A stretch of DNA of 41,071 bases. It comes from an uncultured Flavobacteriales bacterium. GTDB taxonomy: Bacteria; Bacteroidota; Bacteroidia; Flavobacteriales_D; Sanyastnellaceae. The notes beneath the pieces are model-generated. The model ran no database searches. It was given only the letters and a program-made list of their open reading frames with translations, and had not been told where the DNA came from. This document shows, in pieces, positions 17,267 to 26,443 of the stretch. The position numbers were made by a program, and so were the translations under genes. The DNA is taken from the NCBI GenBank assembly GCA_913041065.1, contig CAJWII010000003.1:1-41071 (forward strand), written 5' to 3'. The stretch's first letter is position 1. The number at the start of each line of letters is the position of its first letter.

Positions 17267-18747
17267 CGTTTCACCAAGCGTTGCGTCCATGATTTGTCAC
17301 CGGTGGTCCAAGTGACGAGGTACATTCCTGGGTCGAGGTGAGCTGTGGACCAGGTCTGCGTCGATGCACCTGCGGGCATCCATCCCCAATCTTCACGTTC
17401 CACAACACGGCCTTGCGCGTCGTGCAGTTGCAACGCCACTTTGGAAGGTTGGGACAACACCATGTGGAGTGCGGCGAGGTCTTCCACCGGGTTGGGCGCC
17501 AGGCTGAAGGCCATTTCTGAGGTGGGTTCAACCAATGAAGACACGGCAGTCACCTCAAATTGAAATTCCACGCTGGAGAAGTCGTCTGTGCTCTGGAATT
17601 GGATGACCTGCCCCACAGGGGTTTCGCCGTCCATGCCGGTCACAATCAAAGACCCCACATCGGCCAGGCTGGCCGCCCCGGCGATGTGGCCATCGCCCTC
17701 TGTGTCGATCAGAGTGAACGTGTGGCACCCTATGTCGTCCAGCGTGACATCCCAGACGTGCACCGCTTGGCTGCCCAAGGCTTCGGCACCAGGATCGACG
17801 GACGCCACGATTTCTCCAGCTTCGTTGGCGATGGACCATCCAGTTTGTTCAGGTGCTGCGTCAGTGAGGATGCGCACCTGAAGGTTGTTGACGGTCTGCT
17901 CACTCAATTGAATTTGCCCGAGCACTTGGTTGTTTTCCGTGTTGTCGTCCTCCGAAACGATGTCGAACTGCAGCAATTCCAAATCGTCGACGTCCAAGGT
18001 GGTCAACGCGGCGTCGGCCAATTCGTAGGTGTCCAAATTGCCTTCCCAGTCGTACGTGCCGACGACCTCGGTTTGGTTGAAGGGCAACACACGAGACACT
18101 TGAATGGCACATGACGTCAGCGGCTCGAGGCCCTGGTTGAGCAGGCGTACCGAGATTTGGGCAGGAATGCCTCCACAAGCGAACGCGTCTCCGCTGTAGC
18201 CCACCAGCATCGGGTCGTTGGGCAAGGAGGCTGGTGCGCAAGACGCAGACTGCATCAACGACGTGTGGCCTGCGACCGTGGCCTGTCCAGATTCGGTCAG
18301 AAGTCCACTCGGACACACCGTGTAAATCGTCGGGTAGTACGTGCACTCGAACGCGTCGAAGATGTTTTCTGCGTTGTCGATGATCGGGTAATGCGTTCCT
18401 GTGATCCAGTCGCCCGCGGTGGACGGCCCTGTGCCCTCCAAATCCGCTTGGGTGGTGCCGTCGTCCCCTTCGATGAAGAACACGCGCAACTCGTTGGTGC
18501 CGTCGGGGCCGTAGGTGTCGTATAGCTCTTCCAGCACACCGCTTTCGTGGTACGACCAACACGGACCGCACCACGTGGCCGAAAAGTCCAAAATGACTTG
18601 GTACCCGCTGTCCAAGTAGCTGTAGAGGTTGTGCTCGACGCCATTGAGGTCGGTGGCGGTGAAATCGGGGGCCACACTTCCGTCTGGAAGTTGGGCGCTG
18701 GCCAATCCTGTGAACAACAGGAAGAGCAGGGTTGCAAACTGTTTCAT
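17263..18747 (-). CDS. T9SS-targeted thioredoxin-domain protein (paralog B)
   Basis: VILDFSATWCGPCWSYHESGVLEELYDTYGPDG; C-terminal AFSLAPNPVEDLAALHMVLSQPSKVALQLHDAQGRVV...MYLVTWTTGDKSWTQRLVKR (type A sorting domain). Confidence 0.88.
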   Translation of the reverse strand: MKQFATLLFLLFTGLASAQLPDGSVAPDFTATDLNGVEHNLYSYLDSGYQVILDFSATWCGPCWSYHESGVLEELYDTYGPDGTNELRVFFIEGDDGTTQADLEGTGPSTAGDWITGTHYPIIDNAENIFDAFECTYYPTIYTVCPSGLLTESGQATVAGHTSLMQSASCAPASLPNDPMLVGYSGDAFACGGIPAQISVRLLNQGLEPLTSCAIQVSRVLPFNQTEVVGTYDWEGNLDTYELADAALTTLDVDDLELLQFDIVSEDDNTENNQVLGQIQLSEQTVNNLQVRILTDAAPEQTGWSIANEAGEIVASVDPGAEALGSQAVHVWDVTLDDIGCHTFTLIDTEGDGHIAGAASLADVGSLIVTGMDGETPVGQVIQFQSTDDFSSVEFQFEVTAVSSLVEPTSEMAFSLAPNPVEDLAALHMVLSQPSKVALQLHDAQGRVVEREDWGWMPAGASTQTWSTAHLDPGMYLVTWTTGDKSWTQRLVKR

Positions 18748-18799
18748 CGTTGAAGTTGTTGAGTGTCCAAGATACTCCGCGCGCCACGATTGGGGGCAC

Positions 18800-18837
18800 A
18801 AAAAAACCGGATGACGCCCTCGAAGGACATCACCCGG
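18800..18837 (-). terminator. Rho-independent terminator after the 18860 gene
   Basis: Minus strand CCGGGTGATGTCCT-TCG-AGGGCGTCATCCGG, 14-bp stem (with G-T wobbles) followed by TTTTTTT. Confidence 0.9.
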
Positions 18838-18859
18838 CTCCTCGATTCTAAAAGAAGAA

Positions 18860-20332
18860 TCAGTGCTTGGTCACACGCATGGTGGTGGTTTCACCTCCAG
18901 CGTTGAAGTTGACGAGGTACACGCCCGCCTTCACAGCTTCGAGGTTCAACTCCAAACGATGTGCGCCTGCAGGCAATGTGCCGAACTCTTGCACAGCGAC
19001 TCGCTCACCCACGAGGTTGATCACTTCCATGGTGGCGTTGGCGGCCACGGCGCTGGTAAATTGGATGTTGCTCACGCCCTGAGTGGGGTTGGGGTACACA
19101 GCCAACGTCTCGATCAAAGAAGCTTCTTCGACGTCGCTCACAGAGGTCACCTCGAAGGGAAACTCAATCACAGCGTACTCGTCGGGAGAGGCGTAAGAGA
19201 GCAAGGTTGAAGACACCGCATTGCCGTCCATGGCGTCCAGCGAGAAGCTGCCGTCAGGGCCGGTGCCATTGTACCAGCTGGCGTGCAAGCCGTCGCCAAA
19301 CGCGTCCTCGATCACGAAGGTGTAGCAGCCGAGGTCGAGCGTCCAGTCGTAGAGGTACTCAGCACCAACGTCGCCTGCGGCGTAGGGTCCGCCAGCGTCG
19401 ACCACGTTGCCCATGTCGTCCAACACGGCCCAGGCCACCTCACCTGGGTACGCATCGAGGTTCAACGTGAAGCGCACGTTGTTGGTGCTTTCCACAGAGG
19501 TGTTCACCAAGCCAGAAGCCACGGCGTTGTTCTCTGCGTTGTCGTCCATCGAGGTGATTTCGAAGGTGAATTCGGTGGAGGCGTCGATGGTGGTGGTGGT
19601 CACCAACACTTCTTCAGTGGCGTAGGTGTCCAAGTTGCCCGTCCAGTCGGTGCTGCCCACGGCAGTGGCGCCGTCGTATGCAGTGATGGTACAAGACGTC
19701 AAGGCGTCCACACCCATGTTCATCAACGTCACCGCCAAAGAGATGGGGGCGTCGCCGCAGGCCACAGATTCACCGGCGTAACCCACGAGGGCGCCGTCGT
19801 TGGGCAAAGAAGCTGCAGCGCAGCTGTTGGCCTGGAAGATGGCCGCGTGGTCCGCCACAGAAGCCTGTCCAGACTCGGTGATGATGCGGCTAGGGCACAC
19901 AGTGTAAATGGTGGGGTAGTAAGCTCCGGCGAAGTCGTCGAAGATGCTGCCCGCGTTGTCGATGATGGTGTACGGCGTACCGGTCACCCAGTCACCTTGC
20001 GTGTTGGCGCCTGTGCCGTTCAAGTCGGCGTCGGTCGTGGTGTCGTCCGCCTCCAAGTAAAACACACGAATTTCGTCGGTGCCGTCAGGACCGTATGTGT
20101 TGTACAACTCAGAGAGGGTGCCTGCTTCGTGGTAAGACCAGCAAGGTCCGCACCAAGTGGCCGAGAAGTCGAGGATGACTTTGTAGCCCTGGTCGAGGAG
20201 GCTGTAGAGGTTGTGCTCGACACCGTCGATGTCGGTGGCGGTGAAGTCAGGAGCCACGCTTCCGTTGGGGAGCTGTGCGAAGGCGCCTGCTGAGATCACG
20301 GCAGAAGCCATGAGGGCGAAGAAATTCTTCAT
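18860..20332 (-). CDS. T9SS-targeted thioredoxin-domain protein (paralog A)
   Basis: MKNFFALMASAVISAGAFAQLPNGSVAPDFTATDIDGVEHNLYS...VILDFSATWCGPCWSYHEAG...; C-terminal LAVYPNPTQGVSNIQF...GVYLVNFNAGGETTTMRVTKH. Confidence 0.9.
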   Translation of the reverse strand: MKNFFALMASAVISAGAFAQLPNGSVAPDFTATDIDGVEHNLYSLLDQGYKVILDFSATWCGPCWSYHEAGTLSELYNTYGPDGTDEIRVFYLEADDTTTDADLNGTGANTQGDWVTGTPYTIIDNAGSIFDDFAGAYYPTIYTVCPSRIITESGQASVADHAAIFQANSCAAASLPNDGALVGYAGESVACGDAPISLAVTLMNMGVDALTSCTITAYDGATAVGSTDWTGNLDTYATEEVLVTTTTIDASTEFTFEITSMDDNAENNAVASGLVNTSVESTNNVRFTLNLDAYPGEVAWAVLDDMGNVVDAGGPYAAGDVGAEYLYDWTLDLGCYTFVIEDAFGDGLHASWYNGTGPDGSFSLDAMDGNAVSSTLLSYASPDEYAVIEFPFEVTSVSDVEEASLIETLAVYPNPTQGVSNIQFTSAVAANATMEVINLVGERVAVQEFGTLPAGAHRLELNLEAVKAGVYLVNFNAGGETTTMRVTKH

Positions 20333-20365
20333 AAGAACAGGATTAGATTTCATACAAATAGGTGA

Positions 20366-20400
20366 CAAAAATAAGGGATGTGGGGTTGCTTCCATCAAAA
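20366..20400 (-). promoter_or_regulatory. Promoter TTTTG-N22-TATTTTTG for thioredoxin paralog A
   Basis: -33 TTTTG at 20400..20396 and -7 TATTTTTG at 20373..20366 on the minus strand; the -33 box overlaps the DUF6029 stop codon. Confidence 0.7.
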
Positions 20401-22113
20401 GCTGCTGGTGAACGTCACCTCGAAGCCGTTGGAGGCCGGCACGGCGCGACAGACGCCTCCCACGCAGAAGATCCCTTCGCGGCGCTTGCCGTAGCCCATA
20501 CTCAATCGATGTGGGCCTTGGATGTAGCCTGCGGCGCCGTAGACGTAGTGGACACGCTTGGCCTCGTCGTTGTTGCCAAAGTTGTACTGGTCCAGCACGC
20601 TCACAAACCAATGAGGGCTCCATGTGTATTCGGCCAACACCGTGGCCCAGTGTCCCTTGTCTTGAAGCAATGTGGGGTCGTCCTTGTCTTCACCCACCCA
20701 AAGGCCTTGCAATTCGGTGCGGAGGCTCTGCTTGGGTTTGACTTTGAATTGTGTCTCCAACACGTGGATGTTCGCGTTCACGATGCCCTTGTAATCCGTG
20801 GTGACGGGCGTGGTGGACGTGTTGAAATCGAAGTGGTAGTAGGCGTATTTGGCCTTGAACCGCTTGTTGAACTTGCGACTTGCGGTGACGTTGAAATCCC
20901 GCACAAACAGCTCTTCACCCGGGCCCCAGCTGTTGCGCTCGTAGCCGTACAGCGCCTGATCGCGCGTCCCTGCGGCGTAGCGCGTCGTGTCCAAACTGTT
21001 GGCGGCGGAGAAGCTGGCGTTCAGTTTGGTGCCGTACTTGCCCCCGAGCTTGCTTCCTTTGGGAACGGTGTAAAATACCTCCGCACTGGCGCTGGTTTCC
21101 CCCGTGATGACTGTGGCGTAGGGGTAGAGGGTCGCCGCCAAATTGTACGTGTGCTGCTGGGTGACGGCAGGGATGTAATTGATGGGCAGGTCAAACAACC
21201 GCAAATCCCGATCGGACCGAAAGCTCATGTTGTCTACCATTTTGGCGGTGAGCAACATCCCCAAGCCTTTTTTGCTGTAGCCCAAGGTGGCCAAGAAGGC
21301 CTCGCCGTTCCGATACGTGTAGCCGTTGTCAGCGCTTGGGTCGTTGATCTTGCCTGCGTATTCCGCGCTGGCGATCCACCCCTTGCGCACGGCGTTCAAC
21401 CGGTACGACCAAGACCCGACGTTTTGGGGCATCGCCAGCACGAGGCTGTCCACGTTGAATGAGGTGCCTGGCTGGAACTTGCTCACGAAGCTCGCACCCA
21501 GCGTCACCTTCGTCGGTTTGTCCGCCCAAGCCGAGACCAAGGTGTTCACATCGGCTTCGGCGTCCACGGCCCGGACCACGCCTGGTCCGTTGATCAACCC
21601 GTTGCGGAAGTCAAAACGCTGCTTGCCGTAGATGAATTTGAGCCGAAGCCCATCCTTGGGTGTCAGCACGAGGCGGAACCCGTCCAAGGCGTTGTCGATG
21701 CCCAGGTTGCGCTCCTCGTAGGCACGCAACACGAGCCCGCTTCCGAATTGGTCGTAGAAGTTGCCAATCGTAACGTCGATGCCTCGATCTCGGTCCGCAT
21801 ATCGTGCGAAGCGGTACCCCACGCCGCTCCCATCGAAACGTCCCGGAAAGCCCAGGACGGAATTCAAATAACTCTCATACCGAAGGCCAGCGCTGAAGTC
21901 TCCTTGGTTGTAGAGCACGTTTGCAAACGCATTGTATCCTGTTTTGGACGGAGGAACCACGGCACCAATGAGGGTGTCCTCGGCGTAGGATTGCCAAAGA
22001 ATGCCGACGTTGCCGGACACTTGGGCCGGCGCTTGGTCTTGGGCCATGACGGTCCCGCCAGCCAACATGGCCAGCCACAACCCAGCCCCTCGGGCGACGA
22101 TGCTCAAGTTCAT
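20395..22113 (-). CDS. DUF6029-like beta-barrel protein
   Basis: Signal peptide; VSGNVGILWQSYAEDTLIGAVVPPSKTGYNAFANVLYNQGDFSAGLRYESYLNSVLGFPGRFDGSGVGYRFARYADRDRGIDVTIGNFYDQFGSGLVLRAYEERNLGIDNALDG; ATGA overlap with tlpA. Confidence 0.8.
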   Translation of the reverse strand: MNLSIVARGAGLWLAMLAGGTVMAQDQAPAQVSGNVGILWQSYAEDTLIGAVVPPSKTGYNAFANVLYNQGDFSAGLRYESYLNSVLGFPGRFDGSGVGYRFARYADRDRGIDVTIGNFYDQFGSGLVLRAYEERNLGIDNALDGFRLVLTPKDGLRLKFIYGKQRFDFRNGLINGPGVVRAVDAEADVNTLVSAWADKPTKVTLGASFVSKFQPGTSFNVDSLVLAMPQNVGSWSYRLNAVRKGWIASAEYAGKINDPSADNGYTYRNGEAFLATLGYSKKGLGMLLTAKMVDNMSFRSDRDLRLFDLPINYIPAVTQQHTYNLAATLYPYATVITGETSASAEVFYTVPKGSKLGGKYGTKLNASFSAANSLDTTRYAAGTRDQALYGYERNSWGPGEELFVRDFNVTASRKFNKRFKAKYAYYHFDFNTSTTPVTTDYKGIVNANIHVLETQFKVKPKQSLRTELQGLWVGEDKDDPTLLQDKGHWATVLAEYTWSPHWFVSVLDQYNFGNNDEAKRVHYVYGAAGYIQGPHRLSMGYGKRREGIFCVGGVCRAVPASNGFEVTFTSSF

Positions 22114-22607
22114 TCGGCGAGCTTCAGCAATTCCTCGTAAAGCTCGTATTCGTCTCCGTCGGCGTAGTTGTTGTGTGACCAAACCACGTTGCCTTCGCTG
22201 TCCACCACAAACGTGTGCGGCACGTTTTGCACGTTCAGCGCGCGGGCAAAATCGCGATTGGGGTCCAGCAGGATGTCGTAATCCCAACCTACGCTGTTCA
22301 CGTAAGGGGCCACCCGATTCACAGAACGCTGGTCGTCGATGCTCACGGCCACAATGCGCACACCGGTTTCGTCCACCCAGTCCTCGTAGAGTTCAGCGTA
22401 GTTGTTCAACTCCCGCTTGCATGGGCTGCACCAGGTGGCCCAAAAACAGAACACTGCAGGCCCTTCGTCGCCCACCAAGCTCGCGGTGTTCACGGTGTTG
22501 CCCTCGATGTCCTTGAGCGCCACGTTGGGCAAGGTTTGGGCTGAGGCTTGGAAAGTGAACGCCATGAAAAGGGCGGCGGTCAACATGGCGAGTGGGGTCT
22601 TCATCAT
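22110..22607 (-). CDS. TlpA-family thiol-disulfide oxidoreductase
   Basis: LPNVALKDIEGNTVNTASLVGDEGPAVFCFWATWCSPCKRELNNYAELYEDW...NVQNVPHTFVVDSEGNVVWSHNNYADGDE. Confidence 0.93.
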   Translation of the reverse strand: MMKTPLAMLTAALFMAFTFQASAQTLPNVALKDIEGNTVNTASLVGDEGPAVFCFWATWCSPCKRELNNYAELYEDWVDETGVRIVAVSIDDQRSVNRVAPYVNSVGWDYDILLDPNRDFARALNVQNVPHTFVVDSEGNVVWSHNNYADGDEYELYEELLKLAE

Positions 22608-22627
22608 GGGCGTGTTGGTGTGCTGTT

Positions 22628-22640
22628 GCACGATTCGTGC
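22628..22640. promoter_or_regulatory. Operator-like palindrome GCACGA-T-TCGTGC abutting the tlpA -7 element
   Basis: Perfect 6-1-6 inverted repeat directly adjacent to minus-strand TATTTTTG (22648..22641). Confidence 0.45.
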
Positions 22641-22648
22641 CAAAAATA
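22641..22648 (-). promoter_or_regulatory. -7 element TATTTTTG for tlpA-DUF6029
   Basis: Same 8-mer as the atpD and thioredoxin A -7 elements, upstream of the ATG at 22607. Confidence 0.6.
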
Positions 22649-22675
22649 GCACGGGAGTCTTGACTGCAGATGGGT

Positions 22676-22683
22676 TAACTTTG
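22676..22683 (+). promoter_or_regulatory. -7 element TAACTTTG for the T9SS protein
   Basis: Exact TAnnTTTG consensus, 4 nt before the ATG at 22688. Confidence 0.6.
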
Positions 22684-22687
22684 ATGC

Positions 22688-23446
22688 ATGAAACAGCTTT
22701 TCATGTTTTGCATGTCTGTGTGCCTTGTGGGCGCACTGAATGTGGCCCAGGCCCAAATCAGCCTGGAGATTTTGGACGCGCCTGACACCGTGCATGTGTC
22801 CCTCGACACGTTGAGCACCATCGACGTACAGGCGTACTGGGACGTCACCAACGTGGGCGAGGAGTCACTGGACGTGTTGGTCACCCGCTCCTTCATGGAG
22901 ATGGCGGACCCCTTCAACTTCCCCTACGTCGAAGATGGACCAGGGTCGTACGAGCGCTTTTGCTGGGGCCCCTTGTGCTATCCATTTGGCACCGTGGCGT
23001 CGGCGGATCAAGGTTCTGCCCTGGTCACCTTGGCACCCGCGGACACCAACGACACCTTCAAGGCGGATTTTTACCCCAATGGTGTGGCTGGCGTGACCAC
23101 CATCAAGTACTGCTACCAAACGCCAGGCAACGCGTCGAACGCCGTGTGCCACGAGGTGACGTTCGTGGTGGACGCCACGTCCGACGTGACGGATTTGTCG
23201 TCCAGCGTGGCGTGCAGCCTCATGCCCAACCCGGCGACCGACTTGGTGACCTTGAGCATGGACCGTGCCCTGGATGGCGTGGTCGAGTTCCGAAACTTGG
23301 TGGGTCAAGTGGCGATGCGTGAACGCATCCAACCTGGGGTGACCCAGCAAGTCGTGAGCTTGGACGGCCTGACGGAGGGAATTTGGCTGGTCAGCGTGGC
23401 TTCCGAAGGTCGCGTGCTGGCCACGCAGCGACTCGTGATTCGCTGA
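22688..23446 (+). CDS. Small T9SS type A-sorted, cysteine-containing secreted protein
   Basis: Signal peptide MKQLFMFCMSVCLVGALNVAQAQ; ...RFCWGPLCYPFGTV...YCYQTPGNASNAVCHEV; CTD SLMPNPATDLVTLSMDRALDGVVEFRNLVGQV...GRVLATQRLVIR. Confidence 0.85.
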   Translation: MKQLFMFCMSVCLVGALNVAQAQISLEILDAPDTVHVSLDTLSTIDVQAYWDVTNVGEESLDVLVTRSFMEMADPFNFPYVEDGPGSYERFCWGPLCYPFGTVASADQGSALVTLAPADTNDTFKADFYPNGVAGVTTIKYCYQTPGNASNAVCHEVTFVVDATSDVTDLSSSVACSLMPNPATDLVTLSMDRALDGVVEFRNLVGQVAMRERIQPGVTQQVVSLDGLTEGIWLVSVASEGRVLATQRLVIR

Positions 23447-23468
23447 GAGAGAGTTCCCCACAATTTGC

Positions 23469-23507
23469 ACGGGCGGTTGTGCATCCTTTGGATGAGCAAC
23501 CGCCCGT
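23469..23507. other. Long stem-loop between the T9SS gene and maeB
   Basis: ACGGGCGGTTGTGCATCC-TTT-GGATGAGCAACCGCCCGT, 18-bp stem with one mismatch and one wobble, no T-tract. Confidence 0.75.
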
Positions 23508-23540
23508 ACTGTGTTCATTCGTGATGAACTTCGTCTCTTC

Positions 23541-25820
23541 ATGCAACAGAACAACCTGAAACGGGAGGCGCTCGAATACCATGCCCGCGAACGCCGAGGC
23601 AAGGTGGAGGTGGTCCCCACCAAGCCCTACAGCACGCAGCGTGACCTCAGCCTGGCCTACAGCCCTGGCGTGGCCGAACCTTGCATGGCCATTGCCGAGG
23701 AGCCCCAAGATGTCTACAAGTACACCGCCAAGGGCAACTTGGTCGCAGTGATCAGCAACGGCACCGCGGTGTTGGGGCTTGGCGACATCGGTCCTGAGGC
23801 AAGCAAGCCCGTGATGGAAGGGAAGGGGGTGTTGTTCAAGGTGTTTGCTGACATCGATGTGTTTGACATTGAAGTGGACGCGACCGACGTCGATCAATTT
23901 GTCGCCACGGTGAAAGCCATTGCGCCCACCTTCGGCGGCATCAATTTGGAGGACATCAAAGCGCCGGAAGCGTTCGAGATCGAGCGCCGTCTGAAGGAGG
24001 AGTTGGACATCCCGTTGATGCACGACGACCAGCACGGCACGGCCATCATCAGTGCGGCGGCGTTGATCAACGCGCTGAAGCTCGCCGGCAAGAACATTGA
24101 AGACATCCGTGTGGTGGTCAGCGGTGCCGGGGCTGCCGCCATGTCCTGTTTGGACATCTACGAGCAACTAGGCATGAAGCGTGAGCATGCCGCCGTGTTC
24201 GACAGCCGCGGCCACATCCACGCGGGCCGAGAAGGATTGGGCGAGAGCAAGCAGCGATACGCCACGAAGAAAGCGTACGACAGTTTGGCCGACGCCATGA
24301 AAGGGGCCGACGTGTTTTTGGGCTTGAGCAAAGGTGGACTTGTGGACGCTTCGATGGTCCAAGGCATGGCCGACAACCCCATCGTGTTTGCCTTGGCCAA
24401 CCCCGATCCAGAAATTGGGTACGAGGAAGCCATGGCGTCCCGTGAAGACGTCATCATGGCCACCGGACGCTCTGACCACCCCAACCAGGTCAACAATGTC
24501 CTCGGGTTCCCTTACATCTTCCGCGGTGCCTTGGACGTGCGGGCAACGGGCATCAACGACGCGATGAAGCTCGCCGCAGTGCGCGCCATCGCCACGCTGG
24601 CGGAAGAAAATGTGCCCGACGAGGTCAGCGAGGCTTACGGGGAAGGGGCGTTGACCTTTGGGCGGGATTTGATCATCCCCAAGCCGTTGGATCCGCGACT
24701 GATTGCCACGGTGGCTCCGGCGGTGGCACAAGCGGCCATGGAGTCCGGCATTGCCGGCTCGCCCATCGACGATTGGGAGGCGTACAAGCGTGAACTGGAA
24801 ATGCGGTTGGGGAACGATTCCACCTTCTCCCGCAACATCGCCACCCGGGCGGCGCGCGACCCGAAGCGAGTGGTGTTTGCGGAAGCAGAGCACTACAAGG
24901 TTCTCAAGGCTGCAGAAATGGCCATGGACGAAGGCATCGCCCATCCCATCTTGTTGGGACGGAGCGCGCGCATCCAGGCGTTGATTGAGGAAAACAACCT
25001 CGAGTTGGAGGGCGCGACCATCCTCGACCCACGTGGCGACGAGGAGGCCGAGCGCCGCAAGGCCCTCGGGGCGGTGCTCTTTGATCGGCGCATGCGACAT
25101 GGCCTGACGGCCTTGGAGGCCGAGCGCCAAATGCGCCAGCGCAATTACTTCGGGTCCATGCTCGTGGACCAAGGAGAAGCCGACGCGTTGGTGTCGGGCT
25201 TGACGCGGAACTACCCCAACGTGATTCGGCCTGCTTTGCAAGTGATTGGCAAGGGCAAGGGCGTGGACAAGGTGGCGGGGATGTACATCCTCCAGACCAA
25301 AAACGGCCCCATGTTCTTCGCCGACACCACGGTCAACACCGACCCGACGGTCGAGGACATCGTCAACATCACCTTGCTTGCGGCCGAGGCGGTGCGCAAC
25401 CTCCGAATTGTCCCGCGCATCGCGCTGCTCAGCTATTCCAACTTCGGCAGTTCAAAAGGGCGTGACGCTGAAAAGATGGCCGAGGCGGCGCGGTACCTCC
25501 ATGTGCACCACCCGGAGCTCATCGTGGACGGCGAAATCCAGGCCAACTTCGCGATGAACCAAGAGATGCTGGGTGAGAGCTTCCCGTTCAGCTCCTTGCA
25601 CAAACGCCGCGTCAACACCCTCATCTTCCCCAACCTGTCGGCGGGCAACATCAGCTACAAGTTGTTGCACGAGATGGCGGGGATGGACGCCCAAGGCCCG
25701 GTGCTTTTGGGCATGCGCAAGAGTGTGCACATCCTTCAAATGGGCTCGAGCGCCAAGGAGATTTTGGACATGGTTCGTTTGGCGGTGGTCGACGCCCAGA
25801 TCAAGAGCATCCAGCCATGA
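23541..25820 (+). CDS. maeB: NADP-dependent malic enzyme with phosphotransacetylase-like C-terminal domain (alternative GTG start at 23511)
   Basis: [22 protein letters not shown]...[11 protein letters not shown]...[23 protein letters not shown]-terminal phosphate acetyltransferase-like [31 protein letters not shown]. Confidence 0.96.
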   Translation: MQQNNLKREALEYHARERRGKVEVVPTKPYSTQRDLSLAYSPGVAEPCMAIAEEPQDVYKYTAKGNLVAVISNGTAVLGLGDIGPEASKPVMEGKGVLFKVFADIDVFDIEVDATDVDQFVATVKAIAPTFGGINLEDIKAPEAFEIERRLKEELDIPLMHDDQHGTAIISAAALINALKLAGKNIEDIRVVVSGAGAAAMSCLDIYEQLGMKREHAAVFDSRGHIHAGREGLGESKQRYATKKAYDSLADAMKGADVFLGLSKGGLVDASMVQGMADNPIVFALANPDPEIGYEEAMASREDVIMATGRSDHPNQVNNVLGFPYIFRGALDVRATGINDAMKLAAVRAIATLAEENVPDEVSEAYGEGALTFGRDLIIPKPLDPRLIATVAPAVAQAAMESGIAGSPIDDWEAYKRELEMRLGNDSTFSRNIATRAARDPKRVVFAEAEHYKVLKAAEMAMDEGIAHPILLGRSARIQALIEENNLELEGATILDPRGDEEAERRKALGAVLFDRRMRHGLTALEAERQMRQRNYFGSMLVDQGEADALVSGLTRNYPNVIRPALQVIGKGKGVDKVAGMYILQTKNGPMFFADTTVNTDPTVEDIVNITLLAAEAVRNLRIVPRIALLSYSNFGSSKGRDAEKMAEAARYLHVHHPELIVDGEIQANFAMNQEMLGESFPFSSLHKRRVNTLIFPNLSAGNISYKLLHEMAGMDAQGPVLLGMRKSVHILQMGSSAKEILDMVRLAVVDAQIKSIQP

Positions 25821-26413
25821 TTCATCACCTGCACGGCCGCCTCGTCGAGAAGCACCCCACACACGTGGTGGTGGAGTGCGCAGGGGTGGGGTATTTCGTG
25901 GCCATCAGTTTGACCACCTTCGACCAATTGGGCGACCATGAATTGGTCAAGATCCACACCCACATGGTGGTCCGCGAGGACGCCCAGCTGCTCTACGGGT
26001 TTGCCACTGCCGAGGAGCGGAGCTTGTTCTTGCTGCTTTTGGGCGTGAATGGGGTGGGCGCCAACACGGCCCGGCTCATCTTGAGCGCCATGGACCCCGC
26101 CACCGCGTCGCTCGCGATTTCGTCAGGCGACGTGGATGCCATGAAGCGGGTGAAAGGCATCGGGGCCAAAACCGCCCAGCGAATCATCGTCGACTTGCAA
26201 GACAAGGTGGGCGCAGCAGAGGCTTCCACCCCTTTGGCGCCAGGAACTTCTGCAGTCGCGCACAATACAACCAAGGTGGATGCGTTGGGGGCTTTGACAT
26301 CGCTCGGTTTTGACAAGGCCAAATGCAACAAAGTGCTCGACAAACTCTTGGCATCCCAAGGAAATTCGGCCACGCTGGAAGGTCTAATCAAAGCCGCTTT
26401 GCGCGAACTTTGA
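25817..26413 (+). CDS. ruvA: Holliday junction branch migration protein RuvA
   Basis: [35 protein letters not shown]...LLLLGVNGVGANTARLILSAM...VKGIGAKTAQRIIVDLQDK; ATGA overlap with maeB. Confidence 0.97.
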   Translation: MIHHLHGRLVEKHPTHVVVECAGVGYFVAISLTTFDQLGDHELVKIHTHMVVREDAQLLYGFATAEERSLFLLLLGVNGVGANTARLILSAMDPATASLAISSGDVDAMKRVKGIGAKTAQRIIVDLQDKVGAAEASTPLAPGTSAVAHNTTKVDALGALTSLGFDKAKCNKVLDKLLASQGNSATLEGLIKAALREL

Positions 26414-26443
26414 CGCCCACCGACGATTGAACAGGCGAGACGA

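Noticed and set aside
19283-20293. 336-aa plus-strand ORF antisense to thioredoxin A
   Set aside because: Low-information Val/Gly/His-rich translation; the minus strand has WCGPCW and a T9SS sorting domain.
23541-25820. Fused malic enzyme/phosphotransacetylase-like domain as a novel fusion
   Set aside because: This is the standard MaeB architecture.
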